From: Oscillospiraceae bacterium
GTDB lineage: Bacteria; Bacillota; Clostridia; Oscillospirales; Oscillospiraceae
Length of the DNA: 48,509 bases
Direction of reading: 5' to 3'
Assembly (NCBI GenBank): GCA_017538965.1
Contig: JAFYHU010000044.1
Span: 1-48,509 of the forward strand
Part shown: in pieces, positions 15,520-23,858 of the stretch
How positions within the stretch are numbered: the first letter of the stretch is position 1
How the letters are laid out: each line of letters begins with the position of its first letter
Translations under genes and position numbers: made by a program
The notes under the pieces: model-generated
Seen by the model: only the letters and a program-made list of their open reading frames with translations
Database searches by the model: none
Told to the model about the DNA's origin: nothing

Positions 15520-17451
15520 TTATTCCTTGATGTACTCTACTGCTTCGGTGGCGGCAATGTAGCCGGAGTCGACGCAAAGGCCATAGCAGAAGCCGGGGAC
15601 ATCATAGTAGGGGCTGTAGTACATCGAGCCGTTGTCGGTGCCGACGACGTACAGGCCCTGCATCGGAGTGTTGTCCGGCTTCAGGGCACGCAGCTGGTCG
15701 TCCGTGCGGACGCCGCCGAAGGTGCTCCATGCCGAAGGCTCGCACTGAACCGCATAGAAGGGTCCCGTCTCGACCTTGCTGAGGTACCAGGGATTGGTGC
15801 CGAACTCTTCGTCCACGCCCTTGTCGCAGTACTCATTGTACTTTGCAACGGTCTCGGGCAGGTTGGTCAGGCCGAAGGCCTCGGCGAGCTCTTCCAGCGT
15901 ATCGGCCTTGGCAATCCAGCCTTCCGCGATACCTTCTTCGAGGTCCTCGGGAAGGGCGGTAAGGATACGATCTTTGAAGTAGTTGCCGATGAACCATACA
16001 CCTTCGTCGGTGGTTGCGCCCTTGGCGATGGTGTACTCATACAGGCCCTGGGTGGCCATGGCGTCAACATAAGCCTGGTCGACAATGCCGTACCACGGAG
16101 CGTTGAGGATAATCTGCTCGGAGCCGTAGCTCATCGGGTAGTCGCAGAGGAGGCCTTCGTTGATGAAGCGCTTGCCTTCCTGATCAACCAGCAGGTTGCC
16201 GTAGAGACCGAACTTGAAGGCCAGGTTCTGATCGTACTTGTCCTGCTTGGCCGGACGGGAGGCCTTGGAGTTGGTTCCGCCGTATTCGCAGGGGCAGTAA
16301 CCGAAGGTCTTGTTGAGCACTGCGCCAACGTCTTCGGCCATCATGATGCCGTCGCCGGTGCAGAGGCTGTTGCCGCCGGCCGCCGCGTTCAGCTTGCGGG
16401 TCTTCAGGAACTTCTCCTGCAGGTCGCGGTTGCCGAGATAGCCGCCCGAAGCGATGATGACGGCTTTCGCGTTGACGGTCACATTCGTGCCGTCCGCCTT
16501 CTTGGCAGTGACGCCGACAGCCTTGTCGCCATCCATGAGCAGGCCGGTCGCGGTGGTGTTGAAGAGAACCTGAACGCCGTTGTCCTCAAGAGCCTTGTTC
16601 CAGAGCTCGACACGGTTGTCCAGCGCATTGGTAATCAGGTGGAAGCCGCCCTTTTCATTGATGAACGGGGTCTCAAAACGGAAGTTGACTTCCTTCATCT
16701 CATAGCCGATGCCGACCAGGTTCTCCACCGCGTTCTTGCTCTCGTCGAGGCAGCGGTGAATCAGGGCCGGGTTCGGGGTCCAGTGGGTATAGTCCATGAC
16801 ATGCTGGAAGACATCGTCAACCGTCAGAGTGGTGCCGCCTTCCTTAGCATGCAGAACCGAGGTGTCGACGGCGAAGGGTCCGGAGACCTTGATGCCGTTG
16901 ACGCCGGCAACCGAGCTTGCCTTTTCAATGGTCAGAACCTTGGCTCCCAGTTTGCCTGCGCTGATCGAGGCCATGAAACCCGAGCCGCCGCAGCCGATGA
17001 CGCAGATGTCGACATCATAGGTCTCATCCGCACCGGCAGTGGCTTCCACGGTCTTGGCAAGCCAGGCTTCCTTGTCGCCGCCGGCCTGCGCCACGCAGTC
17101 GGCAATCGCTTCCTTGACGGCACGTGAGGAATTCGAGGCGCCGGTGATGCCGTCGAGGCCGCCGGCCTGATTCTCGATGATCGCGGGGATCAGCTTATCC
17201 TGAACCTGCGAGAAGAGGATCGGGGTTTCGTTCTGGGAAAGGATCTCGACGTCCTCCAGTTTGTCCTCGCTGAAGGTGCACTTTACGGTGACATAGCTGA
17301 GGTTGCCGTACGCAGTGGCCTCATAGGAACCGGGTTTGTAGGTACCCGCGGCGCTGGCGGCAGGGATGCCCGCAATGCCCATGGCGGCAAGGCCGACGGC
17401 GCCTGCAGCAGTCCCTTTCAGGAAGTCGCGGCGGGTAATGTTCTTGCTCAT
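15520..17451 (-). CDS. Tat-exported fumarate reductase-like flavoprotein with covalent-FMN domain
   Basis: A 643-residue exported reductase. Residues 1-35 are a Tat signal (ITRRDFLKG, RR at 7-8). Residues 36-120 are an FMN_bind domain; GLDGITGAS with Thr103 is the motif to which ApbE attaches FMN. Residues 145-640 are a fumarate reductase/succinate dehydrogenase-type FAD domain (VIGCGGSGFMAS, 152-159), with GGVRTDDQ and NGSMYYSPYYD near the end. This order is that of FrdA/UrdA-like enzymes that reduce fumarate, urocanate or other enoates. Electrons should arrive from the membrane through FMN. The frame is open upstream, but ATG 17451 has AAGGAG spaced correctly and starts the Tat motif. The substrate is not decidable from sequence. 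Confidence 0.87.
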   Translation of the reverse strand: MSKNITRRDFLKGTAAGAVGLAAMGIAGIPAASAAGTYKPGSYEATAYGNLSYVTVKCTFSEDKLEDVEILSQNETPILFSQVQDKLIPAIIENQAGGLDGITGASNSSRAVKEAIADCVAQAGGDKEAWLAKTVEATAGADETYDVDICVIGCGGSGFMASISAGKLGAKVLTIEKASSVAGVNGIKVSGPFAVDTSVLHAKEGGTTLTVDDVFQHVMDYTHWTPNPALIHRCLDESKNAVENLVGIGYEMKEVNFRFETPFINEKGGFHLITNALDNRVELWNKALEDNGVQVLFNTTATGLLMDGDKAVGVTAKKADGTNVTVNAKAVIIASGGYLGNRDLQEKFLKTRKLNAAAGGNSLCTGDGIMMAEDVGAVLNKTFGYCPCEYGGTNSKASRPAKQDKYDQNLAFKFGLYGNLLVDQEGKRFINEGLLCDYPMSYGSEQIILNAPWYGIVDQAYVDAMATQGLYEYTIAKGATTDEGVWFIGNYFKDRILTALPEDLEEGIAEGWIAKADTLEELAEAFGLTNLPETVAKYNEYCDKGVDEEFGTNPWYLSKVETGPFYAVQCEPSAWSTFGGVRTDDQLRALKPDNTPMQGLYVVGTDNGSMYYSPYYDVPGFCYGLCVDSGYIAATEAVEYIKE

Positions 17452-17499
17452 GTTGCATTTCTCCTTTAATATATTTATTTTGGATATTTGCTGACGAAT

Positions 17500-17529
17500 A
17501 TTATAGCGCAGGATCTGTCTCCATGTCAA
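17500..17529 (-). promoter_or_regulatory. Promoter of the Tat flavoprotein gene
   Basis: On the minus strand a consensus TTGACA (17524-17529) and a consensus TATAAT (17500-17505) are 18 bp apart, 48 bp upstream of the start. Both boxes are perfect, implying high basal expression. Confidence 0.8.
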
Positions 17530-17589
17530 GAAACAGCAGATCGAATGATGCGTCAAAAACATAGAAAAAATGCGTTAAGGCAGCGGTAT

Positions 17590-18462
17590 TCATAGATTCC
17601 CGGGGTATACATATTTCAGCTGCCGGCCGGCCAGATCCGCGAGCCGAATAATCACACTTCTATTCGTCGGTTGTGCGTTCAGCATTCGATACCGCGGGAA
17701 AAAGCGGGTAATATGAAGCGGAATGTCCTCTCCGTGCGGGAGCGAGCAAATCCAGTCCGTCATGGCCTGCATTTCCTCCTCCGAATCGTTCATTCCCGGG
17801 ACGATCAGACTGGTCAGTTCCACATGACACTGTTTCGCCGCTTTCGAAATAAAGCGCTTTACGGTCTCCAGATCGCCGCCCAGGGTCTTCCGATAGGTTT
17901 CTTTCCGGAAGCTTTTCAGATCAATATTCAGCGCGTCGACAAGAGGAAGAACGGCATCTGCGATTTCTCCGTTCACGCAGCCGTTGGTCACCAGAACGAC
18001 TTTCAGATTTCTTTCACGGAGGAGCTTTGCGGAATCCCGGACAAATTCCCAGGCAATCAGCGGTTCGTTATAGGTAAACGCGACACCGATGTTTCCCCTT
18101 CCGACCAGCTGCAGCGCCAGATCGGTCAGCGCCTCCGGGGAAATCAGATTCTCCTCTTCATTCCTGTCCCGGCGAAATTCATGACCGTCGGACATGGAGA
18201 TTTCCCAGTTCTGGCAGAAAGGGCAGTTCAGATTGCAGCCGTAGCTTCCGAGGGAAAGAATGCTCGAGCCGGGATAAAATCTTTTCAGCGGTTTCTTTTC
18301 AATCGGATCAAGCGCCAGCGAGGTAGCAAAACCGTAATTCAGCGGGACCACTCTTCCGTATTTCGTGCCGCGCGCACGGCACTTGCCGGTCTTTCCTTCT
18401 TCAATCCGACAGGCATGCGGGCAAACCGGGCAGACCGCAAAACGAACAGAAGAATCAGACAT
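17590..18462 (-). CDS. AmmeMemoRadiSam system radical SAM enzyme (AmrS-like)
   Basis: A 290-residue radical SAM protein related to pyruvate formate-lyase activating enzyme. The SAM-binding 4Fe-4S cluster motif CxxxCxxC is at 76/80/83 (GCNLNCPFCQNW). An additional N-terminal cysteine cluster (CPVCPHAC, 11/14/18, and C28) is typical of AmrS. Further marks are FTYNEPLIAWEF and IDLKSFRKETY. It acts with MEMO and AMMECR1 proteins in a conserved trio whose reaction I do not know to be established. It overlaps the MEMO-AMMECR1 gene by 8 bp, so the two are co-translated. ATG 18462 has GAGG 9 bases upstream; an in-frame TTG at 18477 is less likely. Confidence 0.87.
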   Translation of the reverse strand: MSDSSVRFAVCPVCPHACRIEEGKTGKCRARGTKYGRVVPLNYGFATSLALDPIEKKPLKRFYPGSSILSLGSYGCNLNCPFCQNWEISMSDGHEFRRDRNEEENLISPEALTDLALQLVGRGNIGVAFTYNEPLIAWEFVRDSAKLLRERNLKVVLVTNGCVNGEIADAVLPLVDALNIDLKSFRKETYRKTLGGDLETVKRFISKAAKQCHVELTSLIVPGMNDSEEEMQAMTDWICSLPHGEDIPLHITRFFPRYRMLNAQPTNRSVIIRLADLAGRQLKYVYPGNL

Positions 18463-19843
18463 GACGAACGACCTCAAAACGCTCCATTTCGAATTCTTTC
18501 TCCCGTTCCGACAGACCTGCCTTCCTCAAGGCGATCGACAGCTGTTCCTCCACGGTGTCCACTCCGTCCAGATTCGGCAGCAGAAGCCCTCTTCGAAAGC
18601 CTTTGGTAACAATGACGCCGTAGCGCTTGACGTCCAGCTGATCCCGGGAACTTATTTTCTCCGGGTTTCCGAGCACATCCACGCTGATTTCCAGCGCATC
18701 CAGTTCGTCCGGACGCACCGGGCTGAAGCGGGGATCCTTTGTCGAAGCGCTGATTCCGTTCCCGATGATTTCTTCCGCAATGCTGTTTTGAGTCGGCTGA
18801 ATGGTGCCGATACAGCCGCGCAGTCTCCCGTCTTTATGCAGGGAAACGAACACGCCTGCCTTCCGGCAGAGCATTTCCGGAGGAAGACCGTCGGGAAGTT
18901 TTATCCGCTTTCTCTCTCCCACCCAGGCGTTGATGGTGTCTCGCGCCAGCCTGACATAGGGGTCTTCGTTTTGGCGTTTCTGATCCAGGATCGTTTTCTG
19001 CCGCGCACGCCATTCCTCCAGACAGTGTCTGGACGGATCCTCTCCCGTAACGCGATAGGTGCACACCCCGTAGCCGACGCCGAAGGGCCCTTCGTGGCTC
19101 AGTTTCTCGACTTCCACGGATTTGCCGTCCAAAGCGCCCGCCAGAATGCAGAAGCTGCGATGCCCGCACTCCGCTGCCTTCTCGCAGAAGGTTTCATCAA
19201 AATCCAGGAGCTCGTCAAAGGCGGCACGCCCCATGACATCCATGATGCGCGCATCGTATTCCGGCCCTTCCTTCGAAAGACCGTAGGGCCCCTCTCTGAG
19301 AAGCTTATGGGAAAGGTCTCCGCTGCCGACAATCAGCACGCGCCTGTTCAGCAAATCCGCCGTATGGCTGATCATCTGACCGAGACGGTAATGGTCGGAC
19401 AGCGGAAGCCCGGACAGACCGATCCGGACCAGTCGATAATCCGTAATATATTGGTTTACATAATATAGAGGAATCAGCGTCCCGTGGTCCAGCTCCGGAC
19501 TCCTCTCTCCCAGTGTGCCGGCCGGAAAGCCGGCAGCATCCGCCTGATCGGAAAGCGCTTCGACAAAAGCACTGTCATAGTCCGCACGGATTTTCAGCTG
19601 CGGAGCACGAAACTGCCGCATGTCCCCTTCTGCGCTCTCGCCCGGTGAAATATGGAAATAGTCCGCATACATCACGGAATGGGGCGAAAGAAGCACAAGG
19701 GTTTCCGGCTTCAGGGCACCGACAAAAGCGGCTGCTTGTCGAAAGGCGGCATCCGTTGCCGAAATCTTCTTCTCTTCCCCTCTGCCGACCTCCGGCAGGA
19801 TGATCGGCGGGTGCGGAACCATGATCGCGCCAAGTACCGACAT
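18455..19843 (-). CDS. Fused MEMO-AMMECR1 protein of the AmmeMemoRadiSam system
   Basis: A 462-residue two-domain protein. Residues 1-265 form a MEMO/LigB-like extradiol-dioxygenase fold with the metal-ligand histidines recognisable at H11 (VPHPP), H120 (ELDHG) and H179 (SGDLSH). Residues about 290-460 are an AMMECR1 domain with its invariant LRGCIGT at 341-347. The system often encodes these parts separately; here they are joined, with the radical SAM gene immediately downstream. MEMO family members bind iron or copper. The start at ATG 19843 has AAGGAG 7 bases upstream, while the longer frame to 19864 lacks one. The reaction and substrate are unknown. Confidence 0.87.
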   Translation of the reverse strand: MSVLGAIMVPHPPIILPEVGRGEEKKISATDAAFRQAAAFVGALKPETLVLLSPHSVMYADYFHISPGESAEGDMRQFRAPQLKIRADYDSAFVEALSDQADAAGFPAGTLGERSPELDHGTLIPLYYVNQYITDYRLVRIGLSGLPLSDHYRLGQMISHTADLLNRRVLIVGSGDLSHKLLREGPYGLSKEGPEYDARIMDVMGRAAFDELLDFDETFCEKAAECGHRSFCILAGALDGKSVEVEKLSHEGPFGVGYGVCTYRVTGEDPSRHCLEEWRARQKTILDQKRQNEDPYVRLARDTINAWVGERKRIKLPDGLPPEMLCRKAGVFVSLHKDGRLRGCIGTIQPTQNSIAEEIIGNGISASTKDPRFSPVRPDELDALEISVDVLGNPEKISSRDQLDVKRYGVIVTKGFRRGLLLPNLDGVDTVEEQLSIALRKAGLSEREKEFEMERFEVVRHV

Positions 19844-19866
19844 ATGTATTCTCCTTTTCTCCATTT

Positions 19867-19886
19867 TTTTGCCTGTACAGGCAAAA
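19867..19886. promoter_or_regulatory. 20-bp perfect palindrome upstream of the MEMO-AMMECR1 gene
   Basis: TTTTGCCTGTACAGGCAAAA is a perfect inverted repeat with no spacer, 24-43 bp ahead of the MEMO-AMMECR1 start. A hairpin from it would have no proper loop, so a dimeric repressor site fits better than a terminator. No adjacent regulator is an obvious match. Confidence 0.55.
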
Positions 19887-19895
19887 TGAAAGGCC

Positions 19896-19922
19896 GCCTC
19901 TCCGCTTTCTGCGCGTTGAGGC
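19896..19922 (-). terminator. Weak hairpin after the LysM peptide gene
   Basis: Read on the minus strand, GCCTC pairs with GAGGC and an inner CGC with GCG, followed by GGCCTTTCATTTT. It may end the export operon before the AmmeMemoRadiSam genes. The stem is short and the T-run broken. Confidence 0.35.
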
Positions 19923-19973
19923 AGTCTTCCGAAATGACGGACCGCTCTCAGCAGGCAGCGAGCGTGTCCGTTG

Positions 19974-20192
19974 CTATCCCTTTACGGGGATCAGCAGTTT
20001 TGTTCCCGGGACGACGGCATTGACATCCGAATTCAGGTCTCTGAGCGTATCAGCCGTTGTGCCGAAGCGATGGGCAAGAACGGGAATGCTTTCTCCGCGC
20101 CGTACGGTATAGACAAATACGGTTCCCGAATAATCTCCTCCGCTGACCTGTTTGAGCAGGTCCTCCTCCATAGGGATCATTCCTTTCGGCAT
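19974..20192 (-). CDS. Double-glycine leader peptide with LysM domain (probable C39-exporter cargo)
   Basis: A 72-residue protein. Residues 1-19 (MPKGMIPMEEDLLKQVSGG) have the layout of a double-glycine leader: GG at 18-19, hydrophobic residues at -4 (V), -7 (L) and -12 (M), and acidic residues between. After the GG come 53 residues that are nearly all one LysM repeat (VYTVRRGESIPVLAHRFGTT, then NSDVNAVVPGTKLLIP), a fold that binds peptidoglycan or chitin sugars. The gene is last in the export operon, 11 bp after the DUF218 gene, with AAGGAG 7 bases upstream. A C39 peptidase-transporter in the same operon could cut after GG and export the LysM peptide. Motifs and linkage are seen; cleavage and export are inferred. 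A cytosolic LysM protein is the alternative. Confidence 0.75.
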   Translation of the reverse strand: MPKGMIPMEEDLLKQVSGGDYSGTVFVYTVRRGESIPVLAHRFGTTADTLRDLNSDVNAVVPGTKLLIPVKG

Positions 20193-20203
20193 ATTCTTTC
20201 TCC

Positions 20204-21643
20204 TTAAATCACAACGGTAAGCGCAGCGCTGATCACGGCGATTACCACAGCCGCCGTCAACTGCTGATAGCGGCTCTCGGACAGAAGGCCGACAAACTCA
20301 CGAAGGAAGGCATTCGGCCAGAAATACCACTTTGTATGACTGCCCATTCCATCGATGTTCCAGCCCATTTCTTCGGCCAGAATGCCGCCGCGGCATACAT
20401 GGTAACTGGAAGTGGAAAAGGCTACTCTGGCGTTCTGATTCTGTCGGGCAATCAGGTCCTTGGAAAAGGTCAGATTCTCTTTTGTCGTCTGCGAGCGGTT
20501 TTCCTTCAGGATCTCATCCTGCGGAATGCCTTTCTCCAGCAAGTAGGCCGCCATGGCTTCGGATTCGGAAAGCGGTTCATCGCTCCCCTGTCCGCCGCTG
20601 GGCACAAGAACTGCCCTTTTCCCGGTTGCGGCAGCCTGGGCGTCGGCAAAGGCAAGGGCCCTTTCCACTCTCCCGCGAATCAGCGGATACAGGCTTCCGT
20701 CCGGGCGGATCCGGCATCCGAGAATAATGACGTAATCCTTGTCGAATGCCGGCTGGTGCCGGCCGGCCTCAAAGGCGCGGATCACCGTAGCCGTCAGCAG
20801 ACATTCGAAATAGACGAACCATCCCGCATAGACGTTGCAGAGAACGTTTCGCATGGAAAAGGTATAATGGGAATACGACAGGCGAACGCCGAGATACGCA
20901 CCCCCGATAATCAGAATCGCCGCGGCGATGCCCAGCATGTTGGCCGGGCGAAAACCCTCATGCGCAAGCAGGAACAGATTGCTGACCGCCATGACGGCAG
21001 CAAAGGCGCCGATCACGTAGGCAGTCCAACGCATGAAGGTCTGCGCCGAAGCGATGAGACCGACAAGCAGAGACCAGACGGTGCCGGCATTTTTTCCGTT
21101 TAAAAACGAGAACAGGTACTGGACGCGCAGAAAACTGAGGACAAAGAAGAAAATGGCAAGGCCGAAGAGACGGATCGACCGATAAGAGAAGCATCTTGTT
21201 TTCTTCTCCCGCAGCGAAGCCGCATACAGGATGGCAGAGACGGTAAGGAAGCAGCCGGTCAGGCATACGACCAGATATTCCCATCCGGTAAAGTTCCAGG
21301 TAATGCTGTCCGTGATGATGCCGAACGGCAGAGAATGCATGGTCATGACGATCTCACCGGCATAGAAGCTGTCTTCCGGCAGACCGTCCCAAAAAACGGC
21401 TGTTTCCGTCACGCCTCTCTGAAGAGCAGAAAAGCGGATTTCCGTTTCCCGTCCGTCTTCCGAAGGTTTTATATCCGAAACCCGGATAATCCCTTCCGGG
21501 TCGAAACGAACCGTCAGGTCACCGCCTTCGGGCGGCGTTTCAAAGAAGAGACTGAGGCCGTCTGACCCGAACACCATGCAGAGGAACAGAATCAGCGTCC
21601 AGATCAGAACTGCAAACAGGATCCCTAACAGAACTTTTTTCAT
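20204..21643 (-). CDS. Multi-pass membrane protein with DUF218 (YdcF/SanA/ElyC-like) domain
   Basis: A 479-residue membrane protein. One helix near the N-terminus is followed by a beta-rich external segment (about 35-125), then about six more hydrophobic segments (about 125-300) and a DUF218 domain (about 310-440: VIILGCRIRPDG, then VPSGGQGSDEPLSESEAM and ENRSQTTKENLTFSKDL). A final helix closes the protein. DUF218 proteins such as SanA and ElyC affect the cell envelope and lipid-carrier metabolism, but their chemistry is unsettled. It lies between the exporter genes and the LysM peptide (16 and 11 bp gaps), so it probably serves the same system. ATG 21643 has a close AGGGAG; a longer frame to 21715 would overlap the upstream gene. 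Confidence 0.75.
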   Translation of the reverse strand: MKKVLLGILFAVLIWTLILFLCMVFGSDGLSLFFETPPEGGDLTVRFDPEGIIRVSDIKPSEDGRETEIRFSALQRGVTETAVFWDGLPEDSFYAGEIVMTMHSLPFGIITDSITWNFTGWEYLVVCLTGCFLTVSAILYAASLREKKTRCFSYRSIRLFGLAIFFFVLSFLRVQYLFSFLNGKNAGTVWSLLVGLIASAQTFMRWTAYVIGAFAAVMAVSNLFLLAHEGFRPANMLGIAAAILIIGGAYLGVRLSYSHYTFSMRNVLCNVYAGWFVYFECLLTATVIRAFEAGRHQPAFDKDYVIILGCRIRPDGSLYPLIRGRVERALAFADAQAAATGKRAVLVPSGGQGSDEPLSESEAMAAYLLEKGIPQDEILKENRSQTTKENLTFSKDLIARQNQNARVAFSTSSYHVCRGGILAEEMGWNIDGMGSHTKWYFWPNAFLREFVGLLSESRYQQLTAAVVIAVISAALTVVI

Positions 21644-21659
21644 TTCTCCCTGCGGTGAA

Positions 21660-23843
21660 TCAGGTATCCAGACGCTGGCGGGCAACAAGCTCCGCAAAAT
21701 AGCCGTTTTTGGCAATCAGTTCATCATAGGTTCCGTCTTCCATGATATGGCCTTTGTCCAGCACCAGGATACGGTCGCAGTTGCGGATGGTGCTCAGGCG
21801 GTGTGCAATCACGATGCGCGTGCACTTCATCTTATCCAAAGCATCTGAAACCTGCTTCTGGGTCTTGTTGTCGAGAGCGCTGGTCGCTTCGTCAAACATC
21901 AGGATTTTCGGTTTCGGCGCAACTGCGCGTGCAATCATCAGGCGCTGTTTCTGGCCGCCGGAAATACCGCCCTGGCCCTCCGAAAGGATCGTATTCATGC
22001 CCATGGGCATGGCGCGGATATCATCGGCAATGCCGGCGATCTCCGCAGCTTCCCAGGCTTCATCCAGCGTCAGCTGCGGCGCCGAAATGACGATGTTGGA
22101 GTAGATATCGCCCTGGAAAAGGCTTCCGTCCTGCGTGACGACGCCCATGCGCCGCCGCAGAGAGCGGAGATCCAGCTTTGTCATATCCTTGCCGTCATAG
22201 TAGATCGCGCCCCGTTCCGGGATTTCAAAGCCGAGAAGCAGGCGCATCAGCGTCGACTTTCCGCAGCCTGTTCTTCCGACAAGGGCAATGTATTCCCCTG
22301 CCTTGATTTTCAGGCTCATGCCGTCGACCACATAAGGCATGTTCTCGTTATAGCGGAAATAGACATTGGAAAGCTCGATGTTCCCTTTCAGCGAGGTCAC
22401 CATCGTCTTGTTTTCCGAAGACTCCGGCTCGGTCTTCAGGATCGGCTCGGCCATTTCCAGAATCGGTTTGATCTGCGCAATGGAAAGCGCAACGTTGGAC
22501 ATGGCGGTAAAGGCGCCCATGACGGAACCGAAGGCAGTATTGAAGGCGATATATTCCGAACCGGAGACGTTTGTTTTCACCGCCAGATAGTAGAGAATAA
22601 TGGTGCCGCCAAGGGAGATAGCCAGACTGATTGCAGAGTTTGCCTTGATGAAAGCCGGCGGATTATAGCTGTACTCGGCGGCTTCGGAATAGCATTTCGC
22701 CCAGCGTGAAAAAGCTCTCTTTTCGGCTCCGGCCAGCTTGATCTTCTGCACGCCGGTAATCAGACCGTAGCTGAGACCGCTTTCCTTTGCGCTCTTCTGC
22801 ATGACCTTCCGGCTGATGTTCATCTGCATGAAGGTCGAAAACACGCTGACGAGGACCGTCACCACAATGATCAGCAGCGCCGGCACCACCAGAGCAGACG
22901 CATAATGGAAGATCTGGGTAATGTACATCAGCGACATCACCGAAGTCAGGCCCATGGAAAACACGTTTCCAAGAAGCAGCGTACAAAGCTGGTTGACGGC
23001 GCTGTAGCGGCTGGAGAGTTCGCCCGAGGAATAATTCCGGAAGAAGTTTGCCGGCAGGTTCATGACGCGCATCATCATGGCAGCTTCCACGGAAAGCGAG
23101 GTTTTGATCTCAATGCGGTTCATCATCAGTTCCCGCACGATGCTGATAATCTGGGTGGAGACCAGGACGCAGAGCATGAAAACAGCCGTTCCGTAAAGGA
23201 GCGCATAGTTCCCGCTTTCCAGGACAAAGCCGGTCAGGGCTTTTGTCAGGTACGTCATCATCATGCCGAAGAGAGTTGCGGCAAAGGTCAGCACAACAAT
23301 CATCGTAAGGTCGCCGGAGTTCAGGCAGCCCCACATGTAGGCAATCAGGTCCGGAATTCCGAGCTTCTTCAGAGGAAGAGGCTTATAAAAGCAGATCGCA
23401 TCCTCATCAAGCAGCGCGGCTGTTTTTGCGTTCAGGCTGACCTTTTTGCCGGTGGAAGGATCCCGGTAGGTATAGCCGATAAAGGGCTTCGGCAGAAGCG
23501 CCACCGGCATCCCGTCCTCCTTGCGGAAGGCAAGCATGGGACCGAAAGCATCCTTATACCAGCCCTTTTCAAGGCGGACATTGCGCCGCATCAGACCATG
23601 CGGGCGCAGGCAGAATTCCAGCTGTTCATCCGGGTCCCGGATGGAATCCGGAATCTCAGCAGGTTTGTAATGATAAAATTTTAAAATCTCATCGATGGCT
23701 TCCTTGGTAACGATGCGGTCGCTGTCCACGATGCCGGCCTTCTGTTTGCCGAGCACGACGGCAGCCATGCGGAAGATGGACTCTTCAAAGACCTCCTGGT
23801 CCCGTACCTTGCGTTCTCTGATCTGTTCGTCAAACCAACCCAC
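21660..23843 (-). CDS. NHLP/NHLM-type peptide export ABC transporter without peptidase domain
   Basis: About 727 residues. An N-terminal region (1-165) starting GWFDEQIRERK lacks C39 residues and is typical of the second ABC protein in NHLP/NHLM bacteriocin export systems. A six-helix transporter domain follows (about 170-450). The ATPase has GRTGCGKST (Walker A), ISGGQKQR (signature) and ILMFDEATSALD (Walker B). It should dimerise with the peptidase-bearing transporter upstream, 15 bp away. The frame could begin at GTG 23852, but GTG 23843 gives the family-like start and has a G-rich ribosome site 8 bases upstream, so I chose it. Confidence 0.85.
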   Translation of the reverse strand: MGWFDEQIRERKVRDQEVFEESIFRMAAVVLGKQKAGIVDSDRIVTKEAIDEILKFYHYKPAEIPDSIRDPDEQLEFCLRPHGLMRRNVRLEKGWYKDAFGPMLAFRKEDGMPVALLPKPFIGYTYRDPSTGKKVSLNAKTAALLDEDAICFYKPLPLKKLGIPDLIAYMWGCLNSGDLTMIVVLTFAATLFGMMMTYLTKALTGFVLESGNYALLYGTAVFMLCVLVSTQIISIVRELMMNRIEIKTSLSVEAAMMMRVMNLPANFFRNYSSGELSSRYSAVNQLCTLLLGNVFSMGLTSVMSLMYITQIFHYASALVVPALLIIVVTVLVSVFSTFMQMNISRKVMQKSAKESGLSYGLITGVQKIKLAGAEKRAFSRWAKCYSEAAEYSYNPPAFIKANSAISLAISLGGTIILYYLAVKTNVSGSEYIAFNTAFGSVMGAFTAMSNVALSIAQIKPILEMAEPILKTEPESSENKTMVTSLKGNIELSNVYFRYNENMPYVVDGMSLKIKAGEYIALVGRTGCGKSTLMRLLLGFEIPERGAIYYDGKDMTKLDLRSLRRRMGVVTQDGSLFQGDIYSNIVISAPQLTLDEAWEAAEIAGIADDIRAMPMGMNTILSEGQGGISGGQKQRLMIARAVAPKPKILMFDEATSALDNKTQKQVSDALDKMKCTRIVIAHRLSTIRNCDRILVLDKGHIMEDGTYDELIAKNGYFAELVARQRLDT

Positions 23844-23858
23844 GATCCGCACCCCCCA

